Assembly (NCBI GenBank): GCA_039818825.1
Contig: JBCBTD010000030.1
Span: 1 to 50,557, forward strand
Direction: 5' to 3'
DNA: 50,557 bases
From: JBCBTD01 sp039818825
Lineage (GTDB): Bacteria; Pseudomonadota; Alphaproteobacteria; Geminicoccales; Geminicoccaceae
The position numbers were made by a program, and so were the translations under genes. Numbering within the stretch: the first letter of the stretch is position 1; the number at the start of each line of letters is the position of its first letter. The notes below the pieces were generated by a model. The model did not search any database, was not told the DNA's origin, and saw only the letters and a list, made by a program, of their open reading frames with translations. This document shows positions 33,827 to 42,967 of the stretch, in pieces.

Positions 33827-36800
33827 GGCGCCCCTTCGTACGTGGCGGTATCGGGCGAGGCAGGCGTCCCGTGGATGCCGTGCCGCGTGACGTCGATGCG
33901 AACGCCGCCGGCCTTGAGATGCCGCACGCCCTTCGGCCCGGCGGCAAGCAACGCGTCGGTGAACCCAGGTGGATCAGGGCCAGCCACGACGGCCCGAGCG
34001 CTTTCGAATCGTGCACCCGCGAAGCTCACGAGCACGTCGTATCGCCCGGGCGCCGCGTCGCAGACGACCACGGCGATGTCGTTGCCAAAACGGCCGGGCG
34101 CGATCGCCTCCAGGAGCAGGAACCCAGGCAGTCCGGCTGCGGAAAGGAAAAGCTTGGCCGCACGGTCTCGCCGTCCGCCGCTCAGCCCAACCGGTGTGAA
34201 GAACGGGACGTCGATCGGTTCGAAGCCGATGCGGACCGTGTCGACGACCGTCGCCTCGAGCAAGCAGGACGCCGTCGCGTCGGCAGCGATCCGATCGACG
34301 ATGAAATCGGCGTCCGTCGATGGCTCGAACACGACACCGGCGAGCTCGATCGGTGCGGTCGCGGGTAGCGCGAATCGGTCAGTGCCGAAGCGGGCGCCAT
34401 AACGACGGGGCAAGTCTTCGGGCAACACGACCAACGCGGTGCCTGGCTCGGCCGATCGCCATGTCAGCGTGACCGACGTCGTCGGCGTCTCCCTCGGTGG
34501 ATGCTCCGCAAGCGTGGCTTGGACCGCGGCTGGCGGTTGCTCGGCAAAACGCGATACGTCGAAGATGCCGTCGCCGAAGGCCGGTGGCCCGGCGAACCTC
34601 GAAGTGCCGAACGACGCTTCCCCAAAGCGGCTGACCTTGGCCTCGACGTAGAACCATTCGCTGGTCCCGCGGTCGAGCCGCAAGGCGCTCGCCGCGGTCA
34701 GCGTCCTTGCCCGAGCCAACGGATCCGGCGCCGCCGCCAGACGCGTCTCGAGCGACAGCGGCCCAGCCTCCGCATCGCTGGCGAGCACGACGTTCTCGAC
34801 GGCCATCTGCACGCCCGGCGCGTCGACGGCCGCGTCGCGGCTGACCGTGAGGTCGACGACCGGTAAGAGCCGACGCGGGGTTACCGTCTGGGGCGTCGTC
34901 GCCCCGTCCACCACACCGATCGCCGCCAGCACGGTGCCCTCGGCAACGTCATCGGGCACCTCCACCGTCAGCCTCGCCAACGGCTCGTCGGCTTGGTCCA
35001 CGAGCTGGGTGGAACCCTCGACCCGTGCGAGCTTGCCGGCGACGACGCCGGGCGCCGATGCCGGGATGCCGCTCGCAAGCGACAGGCTGACGAGGTCGCA
35101 GCCGGCGCCGCCGCGCTGGTACAAGACGACGCGCTCCGGCGCATCCGCGGCGCTCAGCGTAATGCCCCGTCGGCCGTCGCAGCCGGGCGCTGTGCGCCGC
35201 CCCACACCTTCCTCGACACGGAGATGAGGCAGGAGCGGCGCCGCTAGGACGTGGGCCATGTCGGCCGGCCTCGTGACGCCTTCAGCATCGAGAAGGCGAG
35301 CCTCGATCCCGCCATCGGTGCCGGGGGCAAACGTCACCGTCTCGCCCGCACACAAGGGTGCCACGTAGCGAACCTCCCAGCCGTGTGCGATGTCGACGAG
35401 ACCGGGAGCATACGTGCCGCAGGGGGCATGGAAACTGACCTGGAGGCTGGCGTCACCGACGCCTCGGTTGCGCGGCCGGATCGACTCGCCATGGCGAAGC
35501 GTCCGGGTCAGCGTCGTCGGCGACGGCAGGTACTCCTCCAGCTCGAAGTGTCTGCGGGCCGGCACCTCCAGCCGTTCTGGCTCGTCGATGGGTGCCGAGA
35601 TCCGCAAGAAGCCCTCGGCCGTCACCGAGGCGGTGGCGCGGCCCACGCCGTTGATCGCCGCGACGATCTCGTCGGCGGCCGTCGCCTCGGGGTCCTCGCC
35701 GGCGACGTTGACGTCGCTGCGGCCCGAGTTGGTGACGATCGGCAGAACGGCACCGGCCGACAGATCGACGCCGCCTGCGAGCGCGACCGTGCCGATGATC
35801 TCGGCGGGGCTGGCGGCGCCACCGACAGACTCCGATTGGCCCGCACCAAGGAGGGCGTCGCGTGCGTCGCCGCCGGTCGTCGGTACGATCGCCAGCCGGC
35901 TGGCGGAGCCGGTGATCGGCGAGGTCAAAACGAGCTTGCCGCCCTCGTCGGTGGCGACCGGAACGCCTGCTTGGTCGTTGATTGCGGCGACGATGTCCCC
36001 CAAGGGGGTCGATGTCGGGTCTTCTGTCGCCGCCGTCAGATCGACCGCCACCGCGTCGCCGCCGTCGACCGACAAGCTGAGGAAACGGCGCACCGACAGG
36101 TCGACGCCGCTGCCCAACGCGTCGGGGGCAGCGATGCGCGCGCCCGTCGCCGCTTCGCCTTGGTAGCGCCGGTCGGGGTCGATCCCGAGGATGGCGCGCG
36201 TCGCGTCGCCGGCCGCGGGCGCAAGGATCTCTAGAACGGCACCGCTGCCGGCCTTGGGTGTCGTCAGTGTTAGCCGCGCCCCATCGTGCGAAGCCACGTT
36301 CACGCCCATCGCCACATTGATCCGGATGGCGACCTGCGCTGGGAGCGTCACAGCCGGCTCGGGCCCGGCGCAGTCGATGTCGACCGGTGCGCCGTCGTCG
36401 ACCGCGAGACGCAAGAAGGCATCGGTCGACAGATCCACGCCGGCGCTGAGGTCTGCCAGACCGAGGAAGCTCGGCCGCGTCGCGTCGCTGCCGCGTATCT
36501 GAGCTTCGCCAGTGCCGAGCAGCAACCGGGCAGCATCCGTCGCCCGTGGCGCCGACAGCAGGATGCGGCTGGCGGAGCCTGTTGTGGGCGATGTGAGCGC
36601 CAGAAACTCCCCCTCGGCCGCTGCCACCTCAGCGCCCAGCGCAGCGTTGATGTTGTCGGCCGCCTCCTGGAGCGTCGTCGCCCGTGGCCGCGGCCCGGCG
36701 CAGTCCACGTCGACGGTCTGGGCGCCGTCGATCGAGATGCCGATATGGCGTCCGCCGGTCAGGTCAGCCCCGCGCCCGAGCCGGCGGCTACCCACGATCC

Positions 36801-38664
36801 GCGCAGCCGTTGCCACTCGGCCAGTCGCACGGGCCGCGGACACGCCGAGTACGGCCATCGCCGCGTCTTCGGCGATGGCAACGCGGCTCACGTAGTGCCG
36901 CCGGCTCGTGATCGTGATCGGTGCGATCACGAGACTGCCGAAGCTCCCGGCCTCCAGGCTCTGTAGCGTCAGACGGCCGTCCGGCGCGCTGGCGATCATC
37001 TGGCCGACGGTGTCGTTGATCGCGGCGGCGATCTCGGCGCCCGTCACCGCCGCTCGATCCGCGGCACCCAGGGCGAGGTCGATGATGACCGGCGCCGCGC
37101 GGTCGAGCGCCAGCGAAAGGCGCGACCGCGCCCACATGTCGAACGGCGCGGCGCTGCCGACGGCCGCTTCGATCCTGGCCGTCTGAGCATCGCTGCCGCG
37201 AGCGGTGCGCGGCGGTAGCCCGAGCAGCAACTCGCTGGCGTCGTCGTCGCCGGAGAAGCCGATCGCCAACGCGCCTGCGGCCCCTCTCGTGACACCTTGG
37301 ACGATGAGGTTCCGGCCGTTCTGGGCCGCGATGGTGACTCCGGCGGCGGCATTGATCGTCGCGACCAGCTCCGGCAACTGCGTCAGTGCCGGGTCGGCGC
37401 CTGCGCAGTCCATGGCACGCGGTGCGCCGCCATCGACGGTCACCACCAAAACGGATCGCTCGGACAGGTCGACGCCGCGACCGAGATCTCGATTGCCGAC
37501 GATCCGCGCCGGCGCGTCGTCGGCGCCGACGACGCTCGTCGGGACCGCGCCGAAGAGGATCGCCGTGGCGTCCTGCCCCGCGGGCTTCAAGAAGTTGATC
37601 CGTCCGCCGACACCGACGGTCGGCGACACCAGCGACAGGCGCGCGCCGTCGTGGCTCGCGACCGCACTTGAAAACTCGGCGTTGATCGCTTCGCGAACGA
37701 TATCGAGTGTCACCACGCCCGGTGCGCCGGCCGCGCAATCGATCTCGGCGAGCGTCCCATCGACGTCCAGCCGAACGTACCGCCTGTCCGTCAGGTCCGC
37801 GCCCGCCGCGAGGTCGACGGGGCTATCGTAGCGTGCCGCCCGCGCCGACGTCCCCGTCGCCTGCCGCGCCGGGAGACCCATCAATGGAAGCGCGGCATCG
37901 TCCGTGACGTCGGCGAGGTGGATCGATGCGCTGGAACCTGGCGCCGGCGAGACCAAGCTGATCCTACCGCCTTCGGCCTGCGCCGTTCCCGGCCCGAGCG
38001 CGGTGTCGATCGCAGCAATGACGTCGACCACGGGCACCGCAGTCGCATCCGGCGCTCCGGCGGCGACGTCGACGATCACGTGCGGGCCCCCGTCCAACGC
38101 TATCGCCAAGTTGGCCCCGGCCGAGAGGTCCACCGTTTCGGCGAGCGTCACGCGGCCGCGCAACACCGCCGGCGCCGCGTCCACGCCAACCGAGCGGGCC
38201 TCACCAAAGCCGAACACCAGCGCTGCAGCGTCGCGACTGTCGGACACCGTCGTCGCCAGCGTCCGACCAGGGCGCGTCCACCACGGATCGAAAGCGTCGT
38301 TCCCGTCGTCGATCGCGACGCCCAGGATCGCCGACGTCGCGCGCAGCAGGTTCCGGACGCTCGCCGGGCCGTCCAGAATGATCTTCACCCACAGCTTCAG
38401 CCGCGCGCGGAATGCTTCGACACTGTCGTCTTCACGCGGGGCAAGGCCGTAGAGCGCTGCGATCCGCGCGAGGTCGTCGATCGCCGGTGCGCCGCGATCG
38501 GCCTGGTCGGCCCAGTGCGCCCGCATGACCGCGACCAACGCGTTCTCGGCCTGCTGCAGTTCGGTACCGAAGGTCGACACCAACGACCCGAGCGGCGAGT
38601 CCGTCGGCCGCGCCAGGAAGGTGCGCGGTAGCAGATCGAGGATGCGCTCGGTCTTGGTCACCAT
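33823..38664 (-). CDS. gpI-like phage-tail protein with eight internal repeats
   Basis: 1613 residues. The first ~120 residues resemble P2 gpI-type tail proteins that bridge baseplate and fibres (RILDLLPRTFLARPTDSPLG, then helices including DDLARIAALYGLAPREDDS). Residues ~165-1036 are about eight tandem copies of a ~110-residue unit (VDLSxxxxLxLxVDGG ... EIVAAIN ... RLxLTSPxxGSAS ... LLG). The rest is beta-rich with no known motif. Typical gpI is ~150-250 residues, so this is a strongly extended form, probably a long fibre or spacer fused to the tail protein. ATG 38664 overlaps the baseplate-J stop (TGATG); a start 57 bases upstream is less fitting. Confidence 0.85.
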   Translation of the reverse strand: MVTKTERILDLLPRTFLARPTDSPLGSLVSTFGTELQQAENALVAVMRAHWADQADRGAPAIDDLARIAALYGLAPREDDSVEAFRARLKLWVKIILDGPASVRNLLRATSAILGVAIDDGNDAFDPWWTRPGRTLATTVSDSRDAAALVFGFGEARSVGVDAAPAVLRGRVTLAETVDLSAGANLAIALDGGPHVIVDVAAGAPDATAVPVVDVIAAIDTALGPGTAQAEGGRISLVSPAPGSSASIHLADVTDDAALPLMGLPARQATGTSARAARYDSPVDLAAGADLTDRRYVRLDVDGTLAEIDCAAGAPGVVTLDIVREAINAEFSSAVASHDGARLSLVSPTVGVGGRINFLKPAGQDATAILFGAVPTSVVGADDAPARIVGNRDLGRGVDLSERSVLVVTVDGGAPRAMDCAGADPALTQLPELVATINAAAGVTIAAQNGRNLIVQGVTRGAAGALAIGFSGDDDASELLLGLPPRTARGSDAQTARIEAAVGSAAPFDMWARSRLSLALDRAAPVIIDLALGAADRAAVTGAEIAAAINDTVGQMIASAPDGRLTLQSLEAGSFGSLVIAPITITSRRHYVSRVAIAEDAAMAVLGVSAARATGRVATAARIVGSRRLGRGADLTGGRHIGISIDGAQTVDVDCAGPRPRATTLQEAADNINAALGAEVAAAEGEFLALTSPTTGSASRILLSAPRATDAARLLLGTGEAQIRGSDATRPSFLGLADLSAGVDLSTDAFLRLAVDDGAPVDIDCAGPEPAVTLPAQVAIRINVAMGVNVASHDGARLTLTTPKAGSGAVLEILAPAAGDATRAILGIDPDRRYQGEAATGARIAAPDALGSGVDLSVRRFLSLSVDGGDAVAVDLTAATEDPTSTPLGDIVAAINDQAGVPVATDEGGKLVLTSPITGSASRLAIVPTTGGDARDALLGAGQSESVGGAASPAEIIGTVALAGGVDLSAGAVLPIVTNSGRSDVNVAGEDPEATAADEIVAAINGVGRATASVTAEGFLRISAPIDEPERLEVPARRHFELEEYLPSPTTLTRTLRHGESIRPRNRGVGDASLQVSFHAPCGTYAPGLVDIAHGWEVRYVAPLCAGETVTFAPGTDGGIEARLLDAEGVTRPADMAHVLAAPLLPHLRVEEGVGRRTAPGCDGRRGITLSAADAPERVVLYQRGGAGCDLVSLSLASGIPASAPGVVAGKLARVEGSTQLVDQADEPLARLTVEVPDDVAEGTVLAAIGVVDGATTPQTVTPRRLLPVVDLTVSRDAAVDAPGVQMAVENVVLASDAEAGPLSLETRLAAAPDPLARARTLTAASALRLDRGTSEWFYVEAKVSRFGEASFGTSRFAGPPAFGDGIFDVSRFAEQPPAAVQATLAEHPPRETPTTSVTLTWRSAEPGTALVVLPEDLPRRYGARFGTDRFALPATAPIELAGVVFEPSTDADFIVDRIAADATASCLLEATVVDTVRIGFEPIDVPFFTPVGLSGGRRDRAAKLFLSAAGLPGFLLLEAIAPGRFGNDIAVVVCDAAPGRYDVLVSFAGARFESARAVVAGPDPPGFTDALLAAGPKGVRHLKAGGVRIDVTRHGIHGTPASPDTATYEGAP
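35557..38172 (-). repeat. Eight tandem ~110-residue coding repeats
   Basis: Within the gpI-like gene the motif VDL (or ADL/FDM) recurs at residues 178, 283, 398, 508, 633, 743, 854 and 966, so the spacing is about 105-125 residues. Each unit then has a DGG/DCAG turn, an AAIN segment and a SPxxG segment. The repeats are imperfect at the DNA level, so this is an old duplication of a protein domain rather than a simple DNA repeat. The AIN...SPxxGSAS pattern resembles the IN motif of flagellar hook-associated proteins. Confidence 0.8.
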
Positions 38665-40298
38665 CAGCCGGCCGTCTCGATCAGGGTGACGTCGGCCGGA
38701 GTCATGGATAGCGCGATCCACCAGGGATCGCCGTCGATGGTCGCGGTCACTTGGAACGTTGCCGCCTCGATCTCGATGTCGGTGGCCGGCGCGTCCCCGG
38801 CGGCGTTCAAGAGCAGACTGCGATCGGGGATACGTCCGCCGCCGGGCACGCCTGCCCGGCTTTCGAACAGCAGCTGCTCGACGTCGCCGCGGAGCCTCGT
38901 CTCCTCGGTCGCTGTCCCGGCCGAGATGAAACTCGTGACCGCGTCGACCAGCGTCTCAGGCTTGGTGATCGAGATGTCGCTACGCGCCACGCCAACATCC
39001 AGAATCAGCGCCTCGTCGACGTCGTCGACCTGCTTGACGGCAGACAGCAGTGCCTCGCCCAGCAGTGGGTCGCCGCTGCTGAGCGGCTGGATCAGCGCGT
39101 CGGCCGCGGCAACCACGTCGGCCGCCAGCTTCTGCTTACCGGCGCTGGTCAGGCCCGGCGCGATGGTGACCGCCAGCCGGGGCGTGACGAAAACGTAGCG
39201 CGCGATCAGCGTGCTGCGGATGCCGGCGGCACGCGTGGCATTGACGGCGGCATCGAGGCCGGGGAACCGTTCGGGTTCGGCCTCCACGAGCAGAACGACG
39301 TCGCCAGGCGTCGTGCGCCGTGCGGGCGGGCCGTTCGGATCCCAAAGCTCCAGCGTTTTGGCAAAGCTCTGGCGCACCGCCGATTCGATCGCAGGCAGGG
39401 TCGCATTGCCGAGGGCGAAGAGCGCTGCCTTGGCGCGCTTGCGCAGTTCGTCATCGGACTCAGGCTGCGCGCCGAACACGGTCGCCTCGACGTTCGTGAT
39501 GCTGGCGACACCAGCCAGCGGGCGGAGCATCACGGTGATCGTCGAGGCGGCAACCTGGCCGATGTCGCCGGGAAAACCCTCGGCGGCGCGCACCGGGACG
39601 TCGATTCGGGGCTGGCCGCGCTGCAACGTCCGCAGCTGCGTCGTCTCGAATACGACGGCAGCGTCCTCGGTGGTCACCTGGGTGCCCGAGGCGATGGTGA
39701 TGTCCCCGGCAACGCCCGGATCGCGGAAGAACGTCACCAGGCCGACGGCCGTGTCGTTGGTCTTCCGCCGTACGTCGAGGATCGAGACCACCTGGTCGAG
39801 GGCGCGCCCCTCGGCGTGGTCGACGAAGCCGAACCGCCAGGCGCGGTTGATCTCCTCGTAGACCGTTGCGATCTCGCGTCCGACCGCCTCGCAGAGGGTG
39901 CGCGCGACGCTGCCGGTGTTGATGTCGGTGATCGGCGGGTCCGCATCCGGCAACGTAAAGTCGACGAAGAACCGACTACCCTGGCGCGGTCGGGCGCCGC
40001 CCGGCAGCCATATGATCGCAGCCGCGTCGGCGTCGTAGGCGTAGTCGACGTTCTGCCGGAACGCGTGGTTGCCCTCGACCAGGTCTTCGTCGTTACCGGC
40101 GCTCGGCACACCGTCACCGCGCTCAAGCGCCCCGGTCAGTCCCCGCACCGTCAACGCCGGGCGCGACAGCGAATAGGCGTCCGTCTTGACGTCGAACAGG
40201 ATCGGCTCGTTGACCACGCCGCCGGCGAGCCGGGTCAGGACGTCGTCCACCACCTCGGCGAACGACCGCCGGATCAGGTGCTCGGTCGCCGGGTTCAT
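38664..40298 (-). CDS. Baseplate J-like wedge protein (Mu gp47 / T4 gp6 type)
   Basis: 544 residues. The conserved core is VTFFRDPGVAGDITIASGTQ near residue 200, followed by FETTQLRTLQRGQPRIDVPV, ITNVEATVFGAQPESDDELR and LRKRAKAALF near 290. This is the standard baseplate J fold that forms the wedge ring of contractile tails and injection systems. Such proteins are usually 350-700 residues, so this is full length. ATG 40298 is overlapped by the gp25-like stop (ATGA). It sits among PAAR, gp25 and gpI genes, the usual order for wedge genes. Confidence 0.93.
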   Translation of the reverse strand: MNPATEHLIRRSFAEVVDDVLTRLAGGVVNEPILFDVKTDAYSLSRPALTVRGLTGALERGDGVPSAGNDEDLVEGNHAFRQNVDYAYDADAAAIIWLPGGARPRQGSRFFVDFTLPDADPPITDINTGSVARTLCEAVGREIATVYEEINRAWRFGFVDHAEGRALDQVVSILDVRRKTNDTAVGLVTFFRDPGVAGDITIASGTQVTTEDAAVVFETTQLRTLQRGQPRIDVPVRAAEGFPGDIGQVAASTITVMLRPLAGVASITNVEATVFGAQPESDDELRKRAKAALFALGNATLPAIESAVRQSFAKTLELWDPNGPPARRTTPGDVVLLVEAEPERFPGLDAAVNATRAAGIRSTLIARYVFVTPRLAVTIAPGLTSAGKQKLAADVVAAADALIQPLSSGDPLLGEALLSAVKQVDDVDEALILDVGVARSDISITKPETLVDAVTSFISAGTATEETRLRGDVEQLLFESRAGVPGGGRIPDRSLLLNAAGDAPATDIEIEAATFQVTATIDGDPWWIALSMTPADVTLIETAG

Positions 40299-40774
40299 GG
40301 CGCGGCGCCTCCCTCGGCAGGTGGATCGAACGAGAACGGGAAGACCAGGTTGAGCGGCCTGTCGGCGTCGATGATCTGGAGGCTCAGCGCGATGTCGACG
40401 CGCCCGCGGTCAGCCCGCCCCTGGGTGACGCTGACCGACAGCACCTTCTCGACCCGCGGCTCACGGCCGACGGCGCGCAGGACATGGAGCTTCGCGAGCT
40501 GACGATTGGTCTCCGTGTTCGGCTCGCCGATCAGCTCGGCAAGGCGCGAGCCGTATTCCGGATGGCCAAGGCGCGCGAGTTCCCCCTCGGCCGTCAGAAA
40601 CCGCAAGAGCAGCGCCTGAGTGACGTTCTCGACGCCCGCGAGGGCGGCGAGGTCCGAACCCCGCGTCGCGTCGGCTGTCGTCGCCAGATCGCGGCCGACG
40701 TCGCGGTCGTTCTGCTCGCGCCGGTTGCGCAGCAGCACGAGGTCCGTTCCCAACCGGTCCTCGAACGCGGTCAC
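40295..40774 (-). CDS. gp25/GPW-like baseplate wedge protein
   Basis: 159 residues, the usual gp25-type length. It contains TQALLLRFLTAEGELARLGH, PEYGSRLAELIGEPN and the late VDIALSLQIID beta segment, typical of T4 gp25 and P2 gpW homologues that start sheath polymerisation. GTG 40774 with GGAG about 7 bases upstream was chosen; further-upstream sequence is not family-like. It is 13 bases after the PAAR gene and overlaps the baseplate J gene. Confidence 0.88.
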   Translation of the reverse strand: MTAFEDRLGTDLVLLRNRREQNDRDVGRDLATTADATRGSDLAALAGVENVTQALLLRFLTAEGELARLGHPEYGSRLAELIGEPNTETNRQLAKLHVLRAVGREPRVEKVLSVSVTQGRADRGRVDIALSLQIIDADRPLNLVFPFSFDPPAEGGAAP

Positions 40775-40787
40775 GGCTCGGCTCCGG

Positions 40788-41120
40788 TCAGGGCGGCCAC
40801 TGGTCGATGACGAAGGGTGCGATCGGCGGACCCAAGATCGACAGGACGCCCGGCGGCGAGAGGATGAAGTCGCCGACGCGTACCAATGCGCGACCCGCCA
40901 CGCGCACCCCAGAGCTCGCAATCGGGCCGATCACCAGTGGATAGGGCACGCCCGAGAGCGAGTTGATCATGGTGCAGAGCGAGCCGGCAGTGGCGAGCGG
41001 CAGGCCATTGGCCATGATGAACGGCGGGAAGATCACGGTGATGGTGCCGGTGTCCGGTGCTCCGGTGGCGCCCGGCGTCACGATCACTGCGGCGCCGATG
41101 GAGACGGGCGGTCCTGGCAT
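40788..41120 (-). CDS. PAAR-like spike-tip protein
   Basis: 110 residues. The glycine- and proline-rich beta sequence (MPGPPVSIGAAVIVTPGATG then GTITVIFPPFIMANGLPLAT and VRVAGRALVRVGDFILSPP) matches the small PAAR-like proteins next to spike genes in phage and eCIS clusters. The usual role is to cap and sharpen the spike. No metal-ligand histidines are clear, so it may be a PAAR-like variant without the zinc site. It follows the spike gene by 9 bases. Confidence 0.8.
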   Translation of the reverse strand: MPGPPVSIGAAVIVTPGATGAPDTGTITVIFPPFIMANGLPLATAGSLCTMINSLSGVPYPLVIGPIASSGVRVAGRALVRVGDFILSPPGVLSILGPPIAPFVIDQWPP

Positions 41121-41129
41121 GATCGTTCC

Positions 41130-41930
41130 TCATGGGCTGAAGCTGGTTACCCCCTTGATGCTCACGACGGCGCCCTTCACCGTGGTCGAGGCGGAACCGT
41201 TGGCGTCCACCAGCGTGCCTTTGACGGTGGCCTTCACCCCCGCCTCGAGATCGGTGTTCACCTGTCCCTTGATGCGGACGTTCAATCCCTCGATCGTCAC
41301 GTCTCGCCGCGCCTTCATCGTCAGCGCACCTGCCGCCTCCACGGTGGCATCGCCGTCCTGATCCAGCGTGATCTTGGTGCCCCCGGTCACCACCGTGACC
41401 TGCCCGCCGGTCGAGCCGGTCTGGTCGATGAAGAGTTCGGAGGGTCCGGCCGTTGCGGAGACCGTGCCGTCGGTGATCCGCACGGTGATCTTCGGCGGCA
41501 TCTCGATGATCACCTCGCGGGGCGGGTTCTGGTCCTGGTGGTTGCGGATCGCCGCCTTGACCGTCTCCGCGTCCGCCGCTGCCAGCGGTAATCTGAAGAT
41601 CACTTCGTTGGTCGTGTTGATCGGTGGGCGGTCCTCGTCGTTGTAGAGCCGCCCGATGACGATGGGTTGGTTGCTGTCACCCCGGTCGAACGTCAGCAGC
41701 ACGAGATCGCCCACGTTCGGGATCGCCACGGTGCCGATGTGGCCCGTGGCAACCGGCACGCGGAGCAGTTCCAGACCGCTGTCGCGCAGCCGCACGTCGA
41801 CACTGTAGTTGTCGCTGTCGCCGGCGTCGGCATGGGGCTGGACCGCAGTGACCACGGCCAGCTCGGCGATCCGCCGCCGGTCCAGCTCGCTGCGGACGAC
41901 GGCTTTGATGGTCGAGATGGCGTCCGTCAT
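41130..41930 (-). CDS. gpV/gp5-type spike protein (baseplate assembly protein V)
   Basis: 266 residues. An N-terminal OB-fold (GHIGTVAIPNVGDLVLLTFD, then PIVIGRLYNDEDRPP) is followed by a beta-helix with regular short repeats (about residues 170-266: GGTKITLDQDGDATVEAAGA and later TDLEAGVKATVKGT). This is the gp5/VgrG C-terminal type spike that pierces the target membrane. No lysozyme or fused effector domain is present. ATG 41930 overlaps the hub stop (ATGA); an upstream frame extension is not family-like. Confidence 0.9.
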   Translation of the reverse strand: MTDAISTIKAVVRSELDRRRIAELAVVTAVQPHADAGDSDNYSVDVRLRDSGLELLRVPVATGHIGTVAIPNVGDLVLLTFDRGDSNQPIVIGRLYNDEDRPPINTTNEVIFRLPLAAADAETVKAAIRNHQDQNPPREVIIEMPPKITVRITDGTVSATAGPSELFIDQTGSTGGQVTVVTGGTKITLDQDGDATVEAAGALTMKARRDVTIEGLNVRIKGQVNTDLEAGVKATVKGTLVDANGSASTTVKGAVVSIKGVTSFSP

Positions 41931-42943
41931 GCCGGGCGCTCCAGGCTGCGAAAGCGAATGTCGGTGACGAAGCCGGACTGTCGGTCGAGGCGATGACGCA
42001 GGGCGCGCACCTGGAACGTCGCGTTCAGGTCGTCTTCGGGCATGTTGGAAAGGCGGATGGCGTCGCCGAGGCCGATGGCCGGACGGCCGATGACCTGCAC
42101 CTGGCCGGCCAGCCGTTGCCGGTCGACGAACGTCAGGGCGGCGTCTGCCGCCTGCTGCGCCGCCTCGGCCGTCCGCAAGGCGCTGCGATCGACGTGCAGC
42201 ACCGGATCGCCGCGGCCAGCGCTCCCCTTTCGTGGGCCGAAGTCCTTGGTGAGCCACGACCAGCTGTCGGCGCCGGCGCTGGCGCCAGGGCTCTCGCCAA
42301 AGGCCTCGACACCGCCGAAGACGGCGGGACGACGCTTGGCGTCGTAGGACAGCACGTCGGTCGCGTAGGCGATCGCGAACACCTCGCGGCCGCTACCGAA
42401 GGGCTCGAACACCAGTTCGCCCGCGGCGTCGACGTAGAGGTCGAATCCCGTCAGCGCGGCAAGGTCGGCCATGTGGCGGAGGAGGCTGCGTTGCCGGTCG
42501 ACCGCGTAGTAGGGCAAGACGCTGCTGGTCCCGGTGCGGGCGACGGCGACACCGGCATCTGTCGCCAGTGCCCGGACGATCTCGCCCGCCTGCCGGTCGC
42601 GGAACGTGGTGGCCGTGGTTCGCCGCGCGAGCGTCGCGGCAGCCCCCAAACACACGATCCGCTCGGTCGTCACGGCGTGGCCGACCTCGAACACCGTGCC
42701 AGCCATCACCTGCACGAGGTTCTCGCCTTCGTCGGCGTAACCCAGCTCGATCGTGGCCGCGTCGTCCGGCGCTGGCGTCAGCGCACCCACCTGCCCGAGC
42801 GTGATCGACGTCTGGTCGGCACGCATCGGGTCCATGCTCAGCTGCACGTCCAACGCGCTGATGGTGTTGGACAGCGGTGCCCCGGAGCTGTCGACACGCT
42901 GGCCGCCCAGCGTGACTTGGAAAGCGGGGCGCAACAAGGTCAT
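41927..42943 (-). CDS. gpD/gp27-like baseplate hub protein
   Basis: 338 residues. It resembles phage late-control gpD and the gp27 part of VgrG (GEIVRALATDAGVAVARTGT, LLRHMADLAALTGFDLYVDA, ADSWSWLTKD). It would form the trimeric hub that holds the spike. Hub and spike are separate genes here, unlike fused VgrG of type VI secretion. ATG 42943 follows the HEAT-like gene after 24 bases and overlaps the spike start. Confidence 0.88.
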   Translation of the reverse strand: MTLLRPAFQVTLGGQRVDSSGAPLSNTISALDVQLSMDPMRADQTSITLGQVGALTPAPDDAATIELGYADEGENLVQVMAGTVFEVGHAVTTERIVCLGAAATLARRTTATTFRDRQAGEIVRALATDAGVAVARTGTSSVLPYYAVDRQRSLLRHMADLAALTGFDLYVDAAGELVFEPFGSGREVFAIAYATDVLSYDAKRRPAVFGGVEAFGESPGASAGADSWSWLTKDFGPRKGSAGRGDPVLHVDRSALRTAEAAQQAADAALTFVDRQRLAGQVQVIGRPAIGLGDAIRLSNMPEDDLNATFQVRALRHRLDRQSGFVTDIRFRSLERPA

Positions 42944-42967
42944 CGCCCGCCCTCCGCGCCGGAACGG

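Noticed and set aside
35557..38172. Repeat array considered as CRISPR or minisatellite
   Set aside because: Period is about 330 bases, repeats are conserved at protein level only and stay in frame, so they are protein-domain repeats.
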